From contig CP159373.1 in the NCBI GenBank assembly GCA_032595685.2, forward strand, positions 145,001 to 209,000: a stretch of 64,000 nt of DNA, in the 5' to 3' direction. Every line of letters starts with the position of its first letter. Within the stretch, counting starts at the first letter, position 1. The notes beneath the pieces are model-generated. The model was not told the DNA's origin. It was given only the letters and a program-made list of their open reading frames with translations, and searched no databases. Origin of the DNA: Candidatus Electrothrix aestuarii (lineage in GTDB: Bacteria > Desulfobacterota > Desulfobulbia > Desulfobulbales > Desulfobulbaceae). Shown one piece after another: positions 1 through 9,092 of the stretch. A program made the translations under genes and the position numbers.

Positions 1-449
1 GACAGGGTTTTACGACCCGAAAGCCTTCCTCACCCACGCGGCGTCGCTGCGTCAGGGTTTCCCCATTGCGCAATATTCCTCACTGCTGCCTCCCGTAGGA
101 GTCTGGCCCGTGTTTCAGTGCCAGTGTGACGGATCATCCTCTCAGACCCGCTAACCATCGTAGCCTTGGTAAGCTCTTACCCCACCAACTAGCTAATGGT
201 ACGCAGACCCCCCCATGTGCGACAGCTTATAAATAGAGGCCGTCTTTCTTGATCATTCCTATGAATGATCAACGTATTCGGTATTAATCCCCCTTTCGAA
301 GGGCTATCCCAAACACTTGGATAGGTTATCTACGCGTTACTCACCCGTGCGCCACTGTACTCAGTCCCGAAAGACCTTTCTCGTTCGACTTGCATGTGTT
401 AAGCACGCCGCCAGCGTTCGTTCTGAGCCAGGATCAAACTCTCCAGTTA
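1..449 (-). rRNA. rrs: 16S ribosomal RNA, 5' part (cut by window start)
   Basis: The reverse strand carries the 5' third of a 16S rRNA gene. The complement of the universal 27F site lies at 423-442 and the complement of the EUB338 bacterial probe site at 85-102. The mature 5' end is placed about 8 nt upstream of the 27F site by analogy with E. coli, so 449 is approximate. The gene continues beyond base 1. This is the best taxonomic marker in the window. Confidence 0.97.
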
Positions 450-570
450 TATATCCTGACCAATCACTTAAATTAAAACTTAAAAAATCAAGGATTGGAC
501 TTCTACAAAAAAAATGCCGCTGCAACTCGTGGCTGCATCGGACTTCTATGTATCGGCCCGCCTTATTACT

Positions 571-589
571 GTTCAGTTTTCAAAGATCA
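571..589 (-). promoter_or_regulatory. boxA-like element in the rRNA leader
   Basis: Read on the minus strand this is TGATCTTTGAAAACTGAAC, resembling the boxA antitermination signal (TGCTCTTTGAAAA) of many rRNA leaders. It sits between the promoters and the 16S 5' end. It is inferred to recruit NusB/NusE for processive rRNA transcription. Confidence 0.55.
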
Positions 590-646
590 ATCCAGCGCTT
601 CACTTTTTCTCGTTGCGCCATGTTTCGCATCACTGCGACAGCTGCT

Positions 647-675
647 ATTTTAACTCAACTCGCTTTTAATGTCAA
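647..675 (-). promoter_or_regulatory. rRNA operon promoter, proximal
   Basis: On the minus strand a perfect -35 TTGACA (670-675) is followed by a 17-bp spacer and TAAAAT as -10 (647-652). It points into the 16S gene about 200 bp away. It shares the CAGCTTGACA context with the distal promoter, so the two look like a tandem duplication. Confidence 0.8.
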
Positions 676-767
676 GCTGTTTTTTAGCGACCCGATTTTT
701 TCCTCAACTCAACTTCAAGGTGAGAACCGATCCGTTTAACTTTCGTCGTCCGTTTCGGTGGGCGGCC

Positions 768-795
768 ACTTTAACTTTTTTCGTCAAAGTGTCAA
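768..795 (-). promoter_or_regulatory. rRNA operon promoter, distal
   Basis: On the minus strand TTGACA (790-795), a 16-bp spacer and TAAAGT (768-773) form a second sigma70-type promoter 120 bp upstream of the first. An oligo-A stretch just upstream of each -35 could act as an UP element. The rest of 796-1160 holds nothing else I can support. Confidence 0.7.
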
Positions 796-1162
796 GCTGT
801 TTTTTGCTGCCAGCTCGTTTTCCTCCTGTGCGACCTACCCTACAAGACTTTAGCTTGCTCTGTTATTTCGCACTGCCTGTTGCCAGGACTTTTTACTTCT
901 TCGTTCGTTGCCAAGTAAAGTAAATCGCCCTCACTCTAACCTGCTTATTTAAAATAAACAAACAAAAAAGATCAAGCGCTGTACTGCTACTACGTATTAC
1001 TTTTTGTTGCCCCGTGATGCGCTCCGGCAGTCACAAGCAACGAGCGGCGAATATACTGCATGCAATCTCCATTGTCAAAGACTTTTATTGGCACATGATG
1101 CTTTTTTGGCTCTACCCGAACAAATATCATAAAAACCCGGCTCCTTATATTTTCTCATTGCC

Positions 1163-1190
1163 TTGCAATCATTTCATATCGTAACATAAT
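1163..1190 (+). promoter_or_regulatory. candidate selA promoter
   Basis: TTGCAA (1163-1168), a 16-bp spacer and CATAAT (1185-1190) lie 57 bp upstream of the selA start. The spacing is good and the match moderate. No other candidate stands out in the intergenic region. Confidence 0.35.
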
Positions 1191-1246
1191 GAACTGGAGA
1201 CGTTCCCTCGGCCACCTCATTTTTCCAGAAACCTACACAGGACCTT

Positions 1247-2650
1247 ATGCAACAATTACTACGACATATACCAAGCGTTGACGACTGCCTTCTTGCTGTG
1301 TTGCAAAATTCTGAATTTGAAACCATCCCCCCTATGCTTCTCAAAAAGGGCATTAGAGAGATTCTGAATGGTCAACGTCAGAGAGTCCTGGAAGGAGACA
1401 AGGTCAAACCAGAGGACCTGGAGCTCCCAGCTCTTCTTGACAAAATTAAAATCAAAATCAAAGAACTGCATAAGCCCCTCTTCCGTAGAGTAATCAACGG
1501 CACCGGAGTTATTATCCATACCAATCTCGGTAGATCGGTCCTTCCTGGAGATGCTCTGAGCCAGCTTTCCGAGATCTCCGGCAACTACTCCAACTTAGAA
1601 TTTGACCTCTCGACCGGGGAAAGAGGAAGCCGCTACTCTCTGGTGGAGGAATTACTTTGCGAACTCACTGGAGCTGAGGCTGCCCTTGTTGTTAATAATA
1701 ATGCAGCAGCGGTGCTGATTGCCCTGGACACCCTGGCCCGTGACAAGGAGGTTATTGTTTCACGCGGTCAACTGGTTGAAATAGGAGGTTCCTTCCGCAT
1801 TCCAGATGTCATGGAGCGCAGCGGAGCGAAACTGGTTGAGGTTGGAACAACCAACAGAACCCATCTCAAGGATTACCGCAATGCCATTACTCATGAAACA
1901 GGCCTGCTCCTTAAAGTGCATACAAGTAATTACTGCATCATGGGCTTTACCAGCGCAGTCAGCGATAAAGAGCTTGTGAGCCTGGGAAAACGACACCAGC
2001 TACCGATTATGGAAGATCTCGGTTCTGGATGCCTGGTTGATCTGAGCCCTTACGGCCTGAAAAAAGAACCAACTGTCCAGGAAGTTGTTGCTGCAGGGAT
2101 GGACGTGGTCACATTCAGCGGGGACAAACTGCTGGGCGGACCACAGGCCGGAATTATTCTTGGTAGCCGAGAAATTATCGAACGCATCAAGAGAAACCCA
2201 ATGAACCGGGCCATGCGCATTGATAAATTTACCCTTTCCGCCCTGGAATCTATTCTTCGCCATTACCGAGAACCACAAACCGTTTTCGAGAGGGTCCCAA
2301 CACTCCATATGATTGCAACCCCCATAGAGGTTCTGCAACATAAAGCAGAGGAACTGGCCGGGGTACTGCAAAAAAATATTGGTGCATACTGCACCACCCA
2401 GGTTGCTGAGGTTATCTCCCGGGTTGGGGGAGGAGCCATGCCTGAACAAAACCTCCCGAGCTGGGCAGTCGCTCTGTATCCACGAACCCTCAAACTGAAT
2501 CTCCTGGAGGAAAAATTGCGCAATCTGGATATTCCCATTATTGGACGCGTCGAGAATGATCGCCTGCTCTTTGATATGCGGACAGTACGGTCAGACGAAT
2601 TGCATCTTATTGCTAAGGGGCTTCTCCAAGCGCTTATCTCTGACGCCTGA
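1247..2650 (+). CDS. selA: L-seryl-tRNA(Sec) selenium transferase SelA
   Basis: SelA is a PLP enzyme that converts Ser-tRNA(Sec) to Sec-tRNA(Sec) using selenophosphate. At 467 residues the protein has the family's usual length. Visible landmarks are the N-terminal tRNA-binding region, INGTGVIIHTNLGRS near residue 84, EDLGSGCLVDL near 256, and the PLP-lysine segment TFSGDKLLGGPQAG near 289. It stands alone: selB, selC and selD are not in the window. Its presence implies that the organism makes selenoproteins, so in-frame TGA codons elsewhere should not be dismissed automatically. The ribosome binding site AGGACC is modest. Confidence 0.97.
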   Translation: MQQLLRHIPSVDDCLLAVLQNSEFETIPPMLLKKGIREILNGQRQRVLEGDKVKPEDLELPALLDKIKIKIKELHKPLFRRVINGTGVIIHTNLGRSVLPGDALSQLSEISGNYSNLEFDLSTGERGSRYSLVEELLCELTGAEAALVVNNNAAAVLIALDTLARDKEVIVSRGQLVEIGGSFRIPDVMERSGAKLVEVGTTNRTHLKDYRNAITHETGLLLKVHTSNYCIMGFTSAVSDKELVSLGKRHQLPIMEDLGSGCLVDLSPYGLKKEPTVQEVVAAGMDVVTFSGDKLLGGPQAGIILGSREIIERIKRNPMNRAMRIDKFTLSALESILRHYREPQTVFERVPTLHMIATPIEVLQHKAEELAGVLQKNIGAYCTTQVAEVISRVGGGAMPEQNLPSWAVALYPRTLKLNLLEEKLRNLDIPIIGRVENDRLLFDMRTVRSDELHLIAKGLLQALISDA

Positions 2651-2776
2651 AAAATTTTTCACTGTATGCGAGCCCTACTTTCCTCTTCCAAATCAGTCAG
2701 GTTAAAAGGCGGGGTCAGCTTTCCTCTATGCGCTTCGTATACAACACCTTAACAGTAAGATTGCAAGACCACGTGT

Positions 2777-4909
2777 ATGTTTTTTATTGATCCAACTACT
2801 GAGCAAGGTCTTCAGGCGAGTGATGGCCTGATCTTAGAGCAAGCCTTCCTCATCGAACTTGAGGAAATCCTGCCGGTACCGGCCTCGGTGGTTTTCTGGT
2901 TACACGACGACCCTACCTGTCTGGCAACGCAGACATTCAGCCCTGAGCAACAGGAGCGCCTCCAAACCTGGCAGAGCAATCGGGGTGAGGACTCCACTCA
3001 TACACCTGTGGTCCTGACAGACCTCCTGGTGATTCCTTTACTTGCAGGAACACAACAGGAACTCACTCTCGTTATCCATGATGTGGACCCTGCTCTTCTT
3101 CGCAAAATGGACTCTGAATGGCTTCTTGAGCTCCAAGAAAAGATCATTCACCATTTCTGTCATATACGGCAAATTTATACGGATTCAGAAAGCGGCCTCT
3201 ATAATAGCCGAGCCCTGTCCTTATTTTTGACCACGAAATTATGTAAAAAGACGCTCTTTCTCATTGCCACAGTTCCCGGAACCCGATCCTTAGCAAGTGG
3301 CTTTCAAAAAAACCGACAGGTCACGACTCTTCTCCAAAGCTTTATTGAGGGGCCGCTCTTTTCCCTCGGTCATGGGCTTTTTGCTGCTGTACGTAGCACA
3401 ACCCAGCGCAATGCCTGCCTGGAATATTCCCACCGTCTTATTTCCCGCCTCAAACGGGAAGGACTGCGGAGAGTGCATATAGTTTTTTCTTCCTTACCCT
3501 CAGAGGAAACTCCCCAGGAAATACTTGCGACCTGCCAACTCCTCCTTGCTGAAGCAGAAAGACGGGGGCCATACAGCCTCTGTGATGAGGCATTCTTAAG
3601 CCGAAAGGAGCAACACCCCTTTGCTCTTCCAGCCCCCCCTGTTATTAGGGAGCTCCAGAAAACATGGCATAAACTTGAGCAATTCGGCATCCTGCTTGTC
3701 TCCTTTGCCCAAGAGCCCCCCGAAGATATAAGCTCAGTACTTACACGAGACTGCTCCTGCCATGCATTAAACGAACGCGAAACGCTCATTCTCCTGCCTA
3801 AGCTCTCCCTCAAACAGACCAGCCAACAGGTAAAACAACTTTCGCAAAACATCAGAGAACAATTAGGCCTTCTCCCTTCCATAGGATTCTGCCACTGGCC
3901 CACTGTTGCTGTTACTAAGCTTGAGACCGTAAGGGCCTGTCGCAAGGCCATACTCCATGCCAGTTTTTACGCCCAAGGTGCTGTCGTAGCTTTTGATGCC
4001 CTGAGTTATAATGTCAGCGGTGACCACTATTTTGATGAGGGGGATTATAAACAGGCAATCAGAGAATATCGGGCTGGCTTGCAGCTACAAGCCAATGATG
4101 TCAACCTGCTCAACAGCCTCGGAGTCGCCTTGACTGAAATCAACCGTCATCGCGAGGCCGAGATCTGCTTTACCCAGGTGCTGGACCAAGAACCACAGAA
4201 TTCTATGGCCCTGATTAATAAGGGCATGTGTGCTCGCCTACTCGGTCGTTCTGAAGAAGCCATAACGTGCTTCGAGCAGGGGTTGTACTATGATAGCAAA
4301 AGACAACAGGCCACCCTTGAGCTCTATCTCCAACTCGGCAAACTCTATTGTCTTAAGGAAGAATTTGCAAAAGCTGTTACCCTACTTGATGAATGGAGGA
4401 GACTTCATGGCGAACCAGGCGAATTCGTCTTTTTCCGTTTATTCGGTGAGGCCGCATTGGGCGCTGGAAAATATCAGGACGCTATGAAGGCCTTACAACG
4501 CTCACTACAAATCTATCCCCAGAATACAGACAGCCAAAGTATGCTGGGTCTCCTGTATGTACTTGATAACCAAGGCGCCGAGGTGGGCCTGAGCCTCTGT
4601 AGCCGAGCTATCAAGGCAGATAGGGGAGATGCTCGCCATCTCTACCGACGGGCAGCAGCCCTGCACCATCTGGGACGCCTGCAGGAGGCCCTGCACGATG
4701 TCCAAGACTCGCTACAGATCCAAAGAAATAATGAACAAACCCTCCTCCTCCGTGCTATACTATATGAAGAGCTTGGTTCTCTGCGCCGGGCACAGCAGGG
4801 ATTCCAACGTATAGTCAGCATGAAAAAAAGCACTGAGAAACGAAAAAAGGAGGCGCTGGCAGGTTTAGCCAGAATCGCGGCCCGGTTGCGTATCTCTTCT
4901 CAGTCTTAG
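2777..4909 (+). CDS. Degenerate GGDEF-like / TPR repeat protein
   Basis: This 710-residue protein has no signal peptide. DSESGLYNSRAL near residue 136 matches the DxLTGLYNRR entry motif of GGDEF domains. A second segment before residue 414 (SIGFCHWP..., then LETVRACRKAILHASFYAQGAVVAF) matches the end of a GGDEF domain, but no GG[DE]EF signature is visible, so the domain is probably catalytically dead. Residues about 414-700 are tandem TPRs (YFDEGDYKQAIREYRAGLQL and following). The TPRs suggest a scaffold or adaptor, perhaps sensing or binding a partner of the type IV pilus. The gene ends 11 bp before the LOG-family gene, which has a strong RBS. The start codon has a weak RBS and could lie downstream. 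Confidence 0.8.
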   Translation: MFFIDPTTEQGLQASDGLILEQAFLIELEEILPVPASVVFWLHDDPTCLATQTFSPEQQERLQTWQSNRGEDSTHTPVVLTDLLVIPLLAGTQQELTLVIHDVDPALLRKMDSEWLLELQEKIIHHFCHIRQIYTDSESGLYNSRALSLFLTTKLCKKTLFLIATVPGTRSLASGFQKNRQVTTLLQSFIEGPLFSLGHGLFAAVRSTTQRNACLEYSHRLISRLKREGLRRVHIVFSSLPSEETPQEILATCQLLLAEAERRGPYSLCDEAFLSRKEQHPFALPAPPVIRELQKTWHKLEQFGILLVSFAQEPPEDISSVLTRDCSCHALNERETLILLPKLSLKQTSQQVKQLSQNIREQLGLLPSIGFCHWPTVAVTKLETVRACRKAILHASFYAQGAVVAFDALSYNVSGDHYFDEGDYKQAIREYRAGLQLQANDVNLLNSLGVALTEINRHREAEICFTQVLDQEPQNSMALINKGMCARLLGRSEEAITCFEQGLYYDSKRQQATLELYLQLGKLYCLKEEFAKAVTLLDEWRRLHGEPGEFVFFRLFGEAALGAGKYQDAMKALQRSLQIYPQNTDSQSMLGLLYVLDNQGAEVGLSLCSRAIKADRGDARHLYRRAAALHHLGRLQEALHDVQDSLQIQRNNEQTLLLRAILYEELGSLRRAQQGFQRIVSMKKSTEKRKKEALAGLARIAARLRISSQS

Positions 4910-4920
4910 GAGGAAAAAAT

Positions 4921-5607
4921 ATGCCAGCAAAATTTTTACAACAACAAGCCAGAAAAAATACTCAATATTGGCTAAGCGGAGTAGATAGCGGTGATACCTG
5001 GAGAATGTTCAGAATCCTTGCCGAATTTGTTGAAGGATTTGACACCCTGTCCTCTCTCGGATGCCCGGCAGTGAGTATTTTCGGTTCAGCCAGGACCGAG
5101 GAGGACCATCAGGACTACCAACTGGCCAGAACCATTGCGGCAAAATTATCTGAAAACGGTTACGGTATCATAACCGGCGGCGGGCCTGGAATTATGGAGG
5201 CAGCCAACCGAGGCGCGGCAGACGTCAACGGGGTTTCCATCGGACTGAACATTGACCTGCCTTTTGAGCAACACTCCAATCCATATGTTAACCTTCCTAT
5301 GGATTTCCGGTATTTCTTTGTCCGTAAGGTTATGTTTATCAAATATTCTATGGCCTTTATCTGTCTTCCCGGAGGATTCGGCACCTTAGATGAACTCTTT
5401 GAATCGCTGACCCTGATTCAGACCCATAAAATCAAACCCTTTCCCATCATACTTGTTGGTTCCTCCTTCTGGAGCGGGTTGGTCGATTGGATTCGGGAGC
5501 AGATGATCAGTAACTCCAAGATTGATAAAGCAGACCTATTGCTTTTTGAAGTTCTTGACGATGTGGATGAAATTGTCGCCTTTATCCGCCGAACCGTTAT
5601 CCTTTAA
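4921..5607 (+). CDS. LOG family protein (TIGR00730-type, Rossmann fold)
   Basis: This 228-residue protein carries both hallmark motifs of the LOG/lysine-decarboxylase-like family: GGGPGIMEAANRGA (about residue 86) and PGGFGTLDELFE (about 150). Family members act on nucleoside 5'-monophosphates (cytokinin-type phosphoribohydrolase or PpnN-like nucleotide 5'-monophosphate nucleosidase). Which activity applies here cannot be told from sequence. A near-perfect RBS (TTAGGAGG) precedes the ATG. It is in an apparent plus-strand operon between the TPR gene and a small membrane protein gene. Confidence 0.9.
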   Translation: MPAKFLQQQARKNTQYWLSGVDSGDTWRMFRILAEFVEGFDTLSSLGCPAVSIFGSARTEEDHQDYQLARTIAAKLSENGYGIITGGGPGIMEAANRGAADVNGVSIGLNIDLPFEQHSNPYVNLPMDFRYFFVRKVMFIKYSMAFICLPGGFGTLDELFESLTLIQTHKIKPFPIILVGSSFWSGLVDWIREQMISNSKIDKADLLLFEVLDDVDEIVAFIRRTVIL

Positions 5608-5651
5608 AGTCCGTAGCGCTGGAAGTACTTGTCGAAAAAAAGGAGGAAAGT

Positions 5652-6197
5652 ATGAAAAAGCGTTTTTTTTACATACATTTTTTTTGTATTATCACCCTAT
5701 GGATAACAGGGATAACAGCACCAGCCTTTGCAGAAACAGAAGGGGTAGCTGTAAACAGTAGCGCCTCTCCGGCCGACTGGTTCATCTATGCTGTCATCCT
5801 CCTAGGCCTACTGAGCTCCATTCTGTCCATGCTCCTTATTCGCTCTGCGCTGGCCCGTTCCAAATGGTCCATTGCCGATGCCCTGTCTGAAGAGGCAGAG
5901 CTTACCGAGCGGGGAGAAGACGGAAAACTGTTGCTGACAAGCGATAATCAGCCTATTCTGATAAGAAAACTGGCTCCCAGCAGCAGTCGAATGGTTGCCT
6001 TGATGGGGACCATAGCAATTCTATTTCTGTTTCTTTCCTTTGGTGCCTTTGCTCTGTTTCATTTCGCCAAAACAGGTAAGATGCCAGAGGGAATCAATAA
6101 TGTGGTTAAATTCCTGACAGCCGGGCTGACGCTCTTCGCCCCCTATGTTGTCAACAAATTCTCAAAGTCATTTGAGGCACTTTCACCTAAGCATTAA
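5652..6197 (+). CDS. Two-pass membrane protein with signal sequence
   Basis: The 181-residue product begins with a Lys/Arg-Phe-rich signal sequence ending near AFAETEG (residue 30). A hydrophobic span follows at about 42-64, and a second at about 114-138. The region between is charged and probably cytoplasmic. I do not recognise the family. A strong RBS (AAGGAGG) precedes the ATG. The position 22 bp before pilT, with the same strand and strong RBSs throughout, suggests co-transcription with the pilus retraction motor. A role in type IV pilus function is only inferred from that. Confidence 0.75.
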   Translation: MKKRFFYIHFFCIITLWITGITAPAFAETEGVAVNSSASPADWFIYAVILLGLLSSILSMLLIRSALARSKWSIADALSEEAELTERGEDGKLLLTSDNQPILIRKLAPSSSRMVALMGTIAILFLFLSFGAFALFHFAKTGKMPEGINNVVKFLTAGLTLFAPYVVNKFSKSFEALSPKH

Positions 6198-6219
6198 GCG
6201 CTATTACAGGAGGAAATAC

Positions 6220-7302
6220 ATGGCACAGATTGATGCTTTTTTTAAACTAATGAACGATCAGGGGGCCTCTGACTTGCATATGGTTGCCGGTCAGCAACCC
6301 ATTCTCCGCATCAGAGGAGAGATGGAACGCGTCAAATACAAAGTCATGGATAATGATGAACTCAAGGCCATGCTCTATGAAATCTGCCCGGAGCCCAAAA
6401 TTAAACTTTTTGAAGAAACCGGTGATATAGACTTTGGCTATCATATTCCTGGGCTCGCTCGTTATCGCGCCAACTTTTTCCAGCAGAAATACGGCATAGC
6501 AGCGGTCTTCCGTGAAATTCCCAGTGAAATTCTTTCCTGTGAACAACTAGGACTTCCCCCGGTTATTAAAAAACTAGCCACTCTACCCAAGGGATTGATC
6601 TTGGTGACCGGGCCCACTGGTTCCGGTAAATCAACAACCTTGGCAGCTATTGTTGACGAAATCAATGAGACTCGCAGCGATCACATCCTGACTGTTGAGG
6701 ATCCTATCGAGTTTGTCCATAAGAGTAAAAAATGCCTAGTCAACCACCGAGAGGTCGGCACCCATACCCAGAGCTTTTCCGCAGCCCTGCGCGGTGCCCT
6801 ACGTGAGGACCCTGATGTCATTCTGGTCGGTGAGATGCGCGACCTGGAAACCATCGCTTTGGCTATGGAGGCGGCCATGACCGGTCATGTGGTCTTTGGT
6901 ACCTTACATACCATGAACGCCATGAAGACGGTTGACCGTATCATTGAAATCTTCCCGGCAGATCAGCAAGGCCAGGTACGCTCCACCTTAGCCGATGCCC
7001 TGAAGGCGGTTGTTTCGCAGACGCTGTTTAAACGCATTGATAAGAAAGGTCGATGCGCGGCCCAGGAAATCCTGATCTGCACCCCTGCGGTCCGTAACCT
7101 GATCCGTGAGGCCAAGACCTACCAGATCCCGTCCGCAATGCAGACCGGTAAAAAATTCGGCATGGCCACCCTGGATGACACCATTGAGGAGTTGCTCAAG
7201 AAAAGAATGATCAGCGCCGACGACGCCTACGTCAACTGCGTTGAAAAAAAGCGCTTTGTCAAATTCCTGAAAAAACCACCCACAGATTTTACCGACGCGT
7301 AA
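6220..7302 (+). CDS. pilT: Type IV pilus retraction ATPase PilT
   Basis: This hexameric cytoplasmic ATPase drives pilus depolymerisation for twitching motility. The 360-residue protein has Walker A GPTGSGKST (about residue 131), an Asp box, Walker B LREDPDVILVGEMRD (about 195) and the His box MTGHVVFGTLHT (about 222). Near the C-terminus is the PilT-type PSAMQTG segment. I place the start at the ATG at 6220, directly behind a perfect AGGAGGAAATAC ribosome binding site. An in-frame upstream start would overlap the preceding gene. No other pil genes are present in the window. Confidence 0.96.
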   Translation: MAQIDAFFKLMNDQGASDLHMVAGQQPILRIRGEMERVKYKVMDNDELKAMLYEICPEPKIKLFEETGDIDFGYHIPGLARYRANFFQQKYGIAAVFREIPSEILSCEQLGLPPVIKKLATLPKGLILVTGPTGSGKSTTLAAIVDEINETRSDHILTVEDPIEFVHKSKKCLVNHREVGTHTQSFSAALRGALREDPDVILVGEMRDLETIALAMEAAMTGHVVFGTLHTMNAMKTVDRIIEIFPADQQGQVRSTLADALKAVVSQTLFKRIDKKGRCAAQEILICTPAVRNLIREAKTYQIPSAMQTGKKFGMATLDDTIEELLKKRMISADDAYVNCVEKKRFVKFLKKPPTDFTDA

Positions 7303-7314
7303 AGCCTCTCTTTT

Positions 7315-7352
7315 CTCAGCCGGAATATTCCTTATTCTCTTTTCCGGCTGAG
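7315..7352. terminator. Inverted repeat between convergent pilT and rsmJ
   Basis: CTCAGCCGG (7315-7323) and CCGGCTGAG (7344-7352) form a perfect 9-bp stem with a 20-nt loop. It straddles the rsmJ stop codon, at the meeting point of two convergent genes. No clear U-tract follows on either strand, so intrinsic termination is uncertain. Confidence 0.4.
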
Positions 7353-8151
7353 CAACCCTCCCGGATACACATCAAAACGGACCGTCTTGCCAGCAAGCGA
7401 ATGAGAAGGAGCGAGTTCTGTCAGGTGCGGAGCTTTCAGCGGACGTTTTACCACCACCCGTTGCGTGGCCACCTTCAAGGCAGCTGCGAGCAATCTTTCC
7501 GGGGCAGCGTCCTGCTCAGCCAAGAGCTGCAAGATCTGGAGCTCTTTTTTTACTAAGGCTGACTTGCGTCGTTCCGGAAACATGGGGTCAAGATAGACCA
7601 CATCAACGGGCTCGCCTCTCTTTTTCCTGCAAGACTTCCAGGACCGGAACCGCGTCGCACGCACTCAATCTGATCCGGGTGCAAATCTCTGCTGTGTCAG
7701 GATGAGCCGTAGCCCGCTCCAGCCCATCGGCAAGCAGGGCCGCAACCACTGGCTGCTGTTCAAAAATGCAAACCCGATGCCCTGCAGCAGCCAACAGGAA
7801 ACTATCCCTGCCCAGACCACCCGTGGCATCGATGATGTTAAGCAAAGCCCCGCCTTTCCCGCCCACGGCCCGGACCAGTAATTCTTTTTTCTGCTGCTTT
7901 CTCCGAAAGGCAGCAGAACCTGCTGTAAAATCCACCCGAAGTACTCCGCTTAACTTGCGGTCATCCGGCTTTATCAAGTCCAACCCCTCACTGCTGAGCC
8001 TAAGCACAAGACGGTCGGCCTCTCTTTTCTCTCCAGAAAGCTGGCTTTCTTCGGACATCTCAAACGTCAGCGGTAACTCCAAACGAGCTGCCAGCTCCTC
8101 CGCCTTACCCACAAGGCCAGGTTCCAGACAGCAAAGGGTAATTTGCTTCAT
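7332..8151 (-). pseudogene. rsmJ: 16S rRNA (guanine1516-N2)-methyltransferase RsmJ, frameshifted
   Basis: RsmJ methylates G1516 of 16S rRNA using SAM. The N-terminal two thirds (start ATG at 8151) read through DATGGLGRDSFLLA, the SAM-binding motif I, and EQQPVVAALLADGLERA. The C-terminal third, VVYLDPMFPERRKSALVKKE..., lies in the next frame. The join falls at about 7615-7632, near an A5 run followed by GAGAG: removing one base there restores an uninterrupted family-like protein. This is either a real inactivating mutation or an assembly error. The start overlaps the stop of the M48 protease gene (TGATG), so the two are translationally coupled. Confidence 0.85.
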
Positions 8152-9092
8152 CAGAGAAGATTGGCAAGCCAACGTAAAAGTCCGACCAACAGATTCACCA
8201 CAAAAACCACTGCGCCCTTGGTCTTTGCCCACAGCCCCTCTTTTTGCTCTGCAATGCTGACCGCCTTGCCCTCAAGCTGCATCTGGAGACGCTCTGCCCG
8301 CTTACCGGGAATCGGATGACTTGATAAATATTGTTCTGCTAGGCCACCCAACAGGGTGTTTTTTCCATCACGCAGGCTGGCTAGTTTTTTCAGGGCAGTC
8401 ACAGCTGCCTGTGGTGCATAGCCATTCTTCTTCATAAAGGCCAGGGAATAATCATCGGCCTCTTTCTCCTCCAGCTGGGAAAACTGAGCCTGCATCAAAT
8501 TCTCGACAAATTCGCCTAGCCCTGAACGGGCAATCTCACCTACAGTAGTATCCTTGTTTGCAGCAACGGCCTTGCGCACCGCGCTGGAGGCATAGGCCAG
8601 CCGAAGCTTCTTATGAATATGCTTCTGGGTAACATGCCCCATCTCATGCCCGATAACAAAACGCAACTCATCGTCAGTGAACATGTCCATCAGCCCGCTG
8701 TAGACCCGGATGGTACCGTCTGCCATCGCAAAGGCATTCACCTCCTGAGCCAGATAGACCTTATAATTAAAAGTCAGGTCGCCTTCCTGGTAATGATCAC
8801 CCACCAGCCGCTGAAGGCGCTGGGCATACTTACTCGTAGGTGAGGCCACCCGCCTCTTGCTGTCCGCATAGGCAGATGATCTGAGCGCCATCCGCTGAAC
8901 CGCCTTATCAGTCAGGGTTACGGCACGCACCGCATCAAGCCCAGCTTCAGTGGCAAGCTGCATATCGGTATTTTCATCACAGCCAACAGTACAAAGGGAA
9001 ATCAGACAAAGGAATAATAAGATAATATTCCGCAGGCGGATGGAACGGTGGTGGGTGCGGAGTTGTAGCGCCTGAACACAATATATCACCAC
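8151..9092 (-). CDS. M48 family metalloprotease, lipoprotein
   Basis: This is a periplasmic zinc endopeptidase of the BepA/LoiP/Oma1-like type. The HExxH motif is in FVIGHEMGHVTQKH (about residue 150) and the third ligand is in EEKEADDYSLAF (about 214). A hydrophobic N-terminal stretch ends in the lipobox-like CTVGC (about residue 38), predicting an inner- or outer-membrane lipoprotein. A hydrophobic tail closes the protein. The segment RTHHRSIRLR before the signal core is encoded by a partial copy of the dispersed repeat found at 9841 and 10751, so the N-terminus may have been rewritten by repeat insertion and the start is uncertain. It overlaps the PIN toxin gene by 7 bp. Confidence 0.9.
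   Translation of the reverse strand: MVIYCVQALQLRTHHRSIRLRNIILLFLCLISLCTVGCDENTDMQLATEAGLDAVRAVTLTDKAVQRMALRSSAYADSKRRVASPTSKYAQRLQRLVGDHYQEGDLTFNYKVYLAQEVNAFAMADGTIRVYSGLMDMFTDDELRFVIGHEMGHVTQKHIHKKLRLAYASSAVRKAVAANKDTTVGEIARSGLGEFVENLMQAQFSQLEEKEADDYSLAFMKKNGYAPQAAVTALKKLASLRDGKNTLLGGLAEQYLSSHPIPGKRAERLQMQLEGKAVSIAEQKEGLWAKTKGAVVFVVNLLVGLLRWLANLL

Noticed and set aside
450-923. Protein-coding frames upstream of the 16S gene
   Set aside because: They overlap the rRNA leader and tandem promoters and show no family-like sequence.
2777-4020. Active diguanylate cyclase
   Set aside because: The GG[DE]EF catalytic signature cannot be found in the N-terminal half, so enzymatic activity is not claimed.
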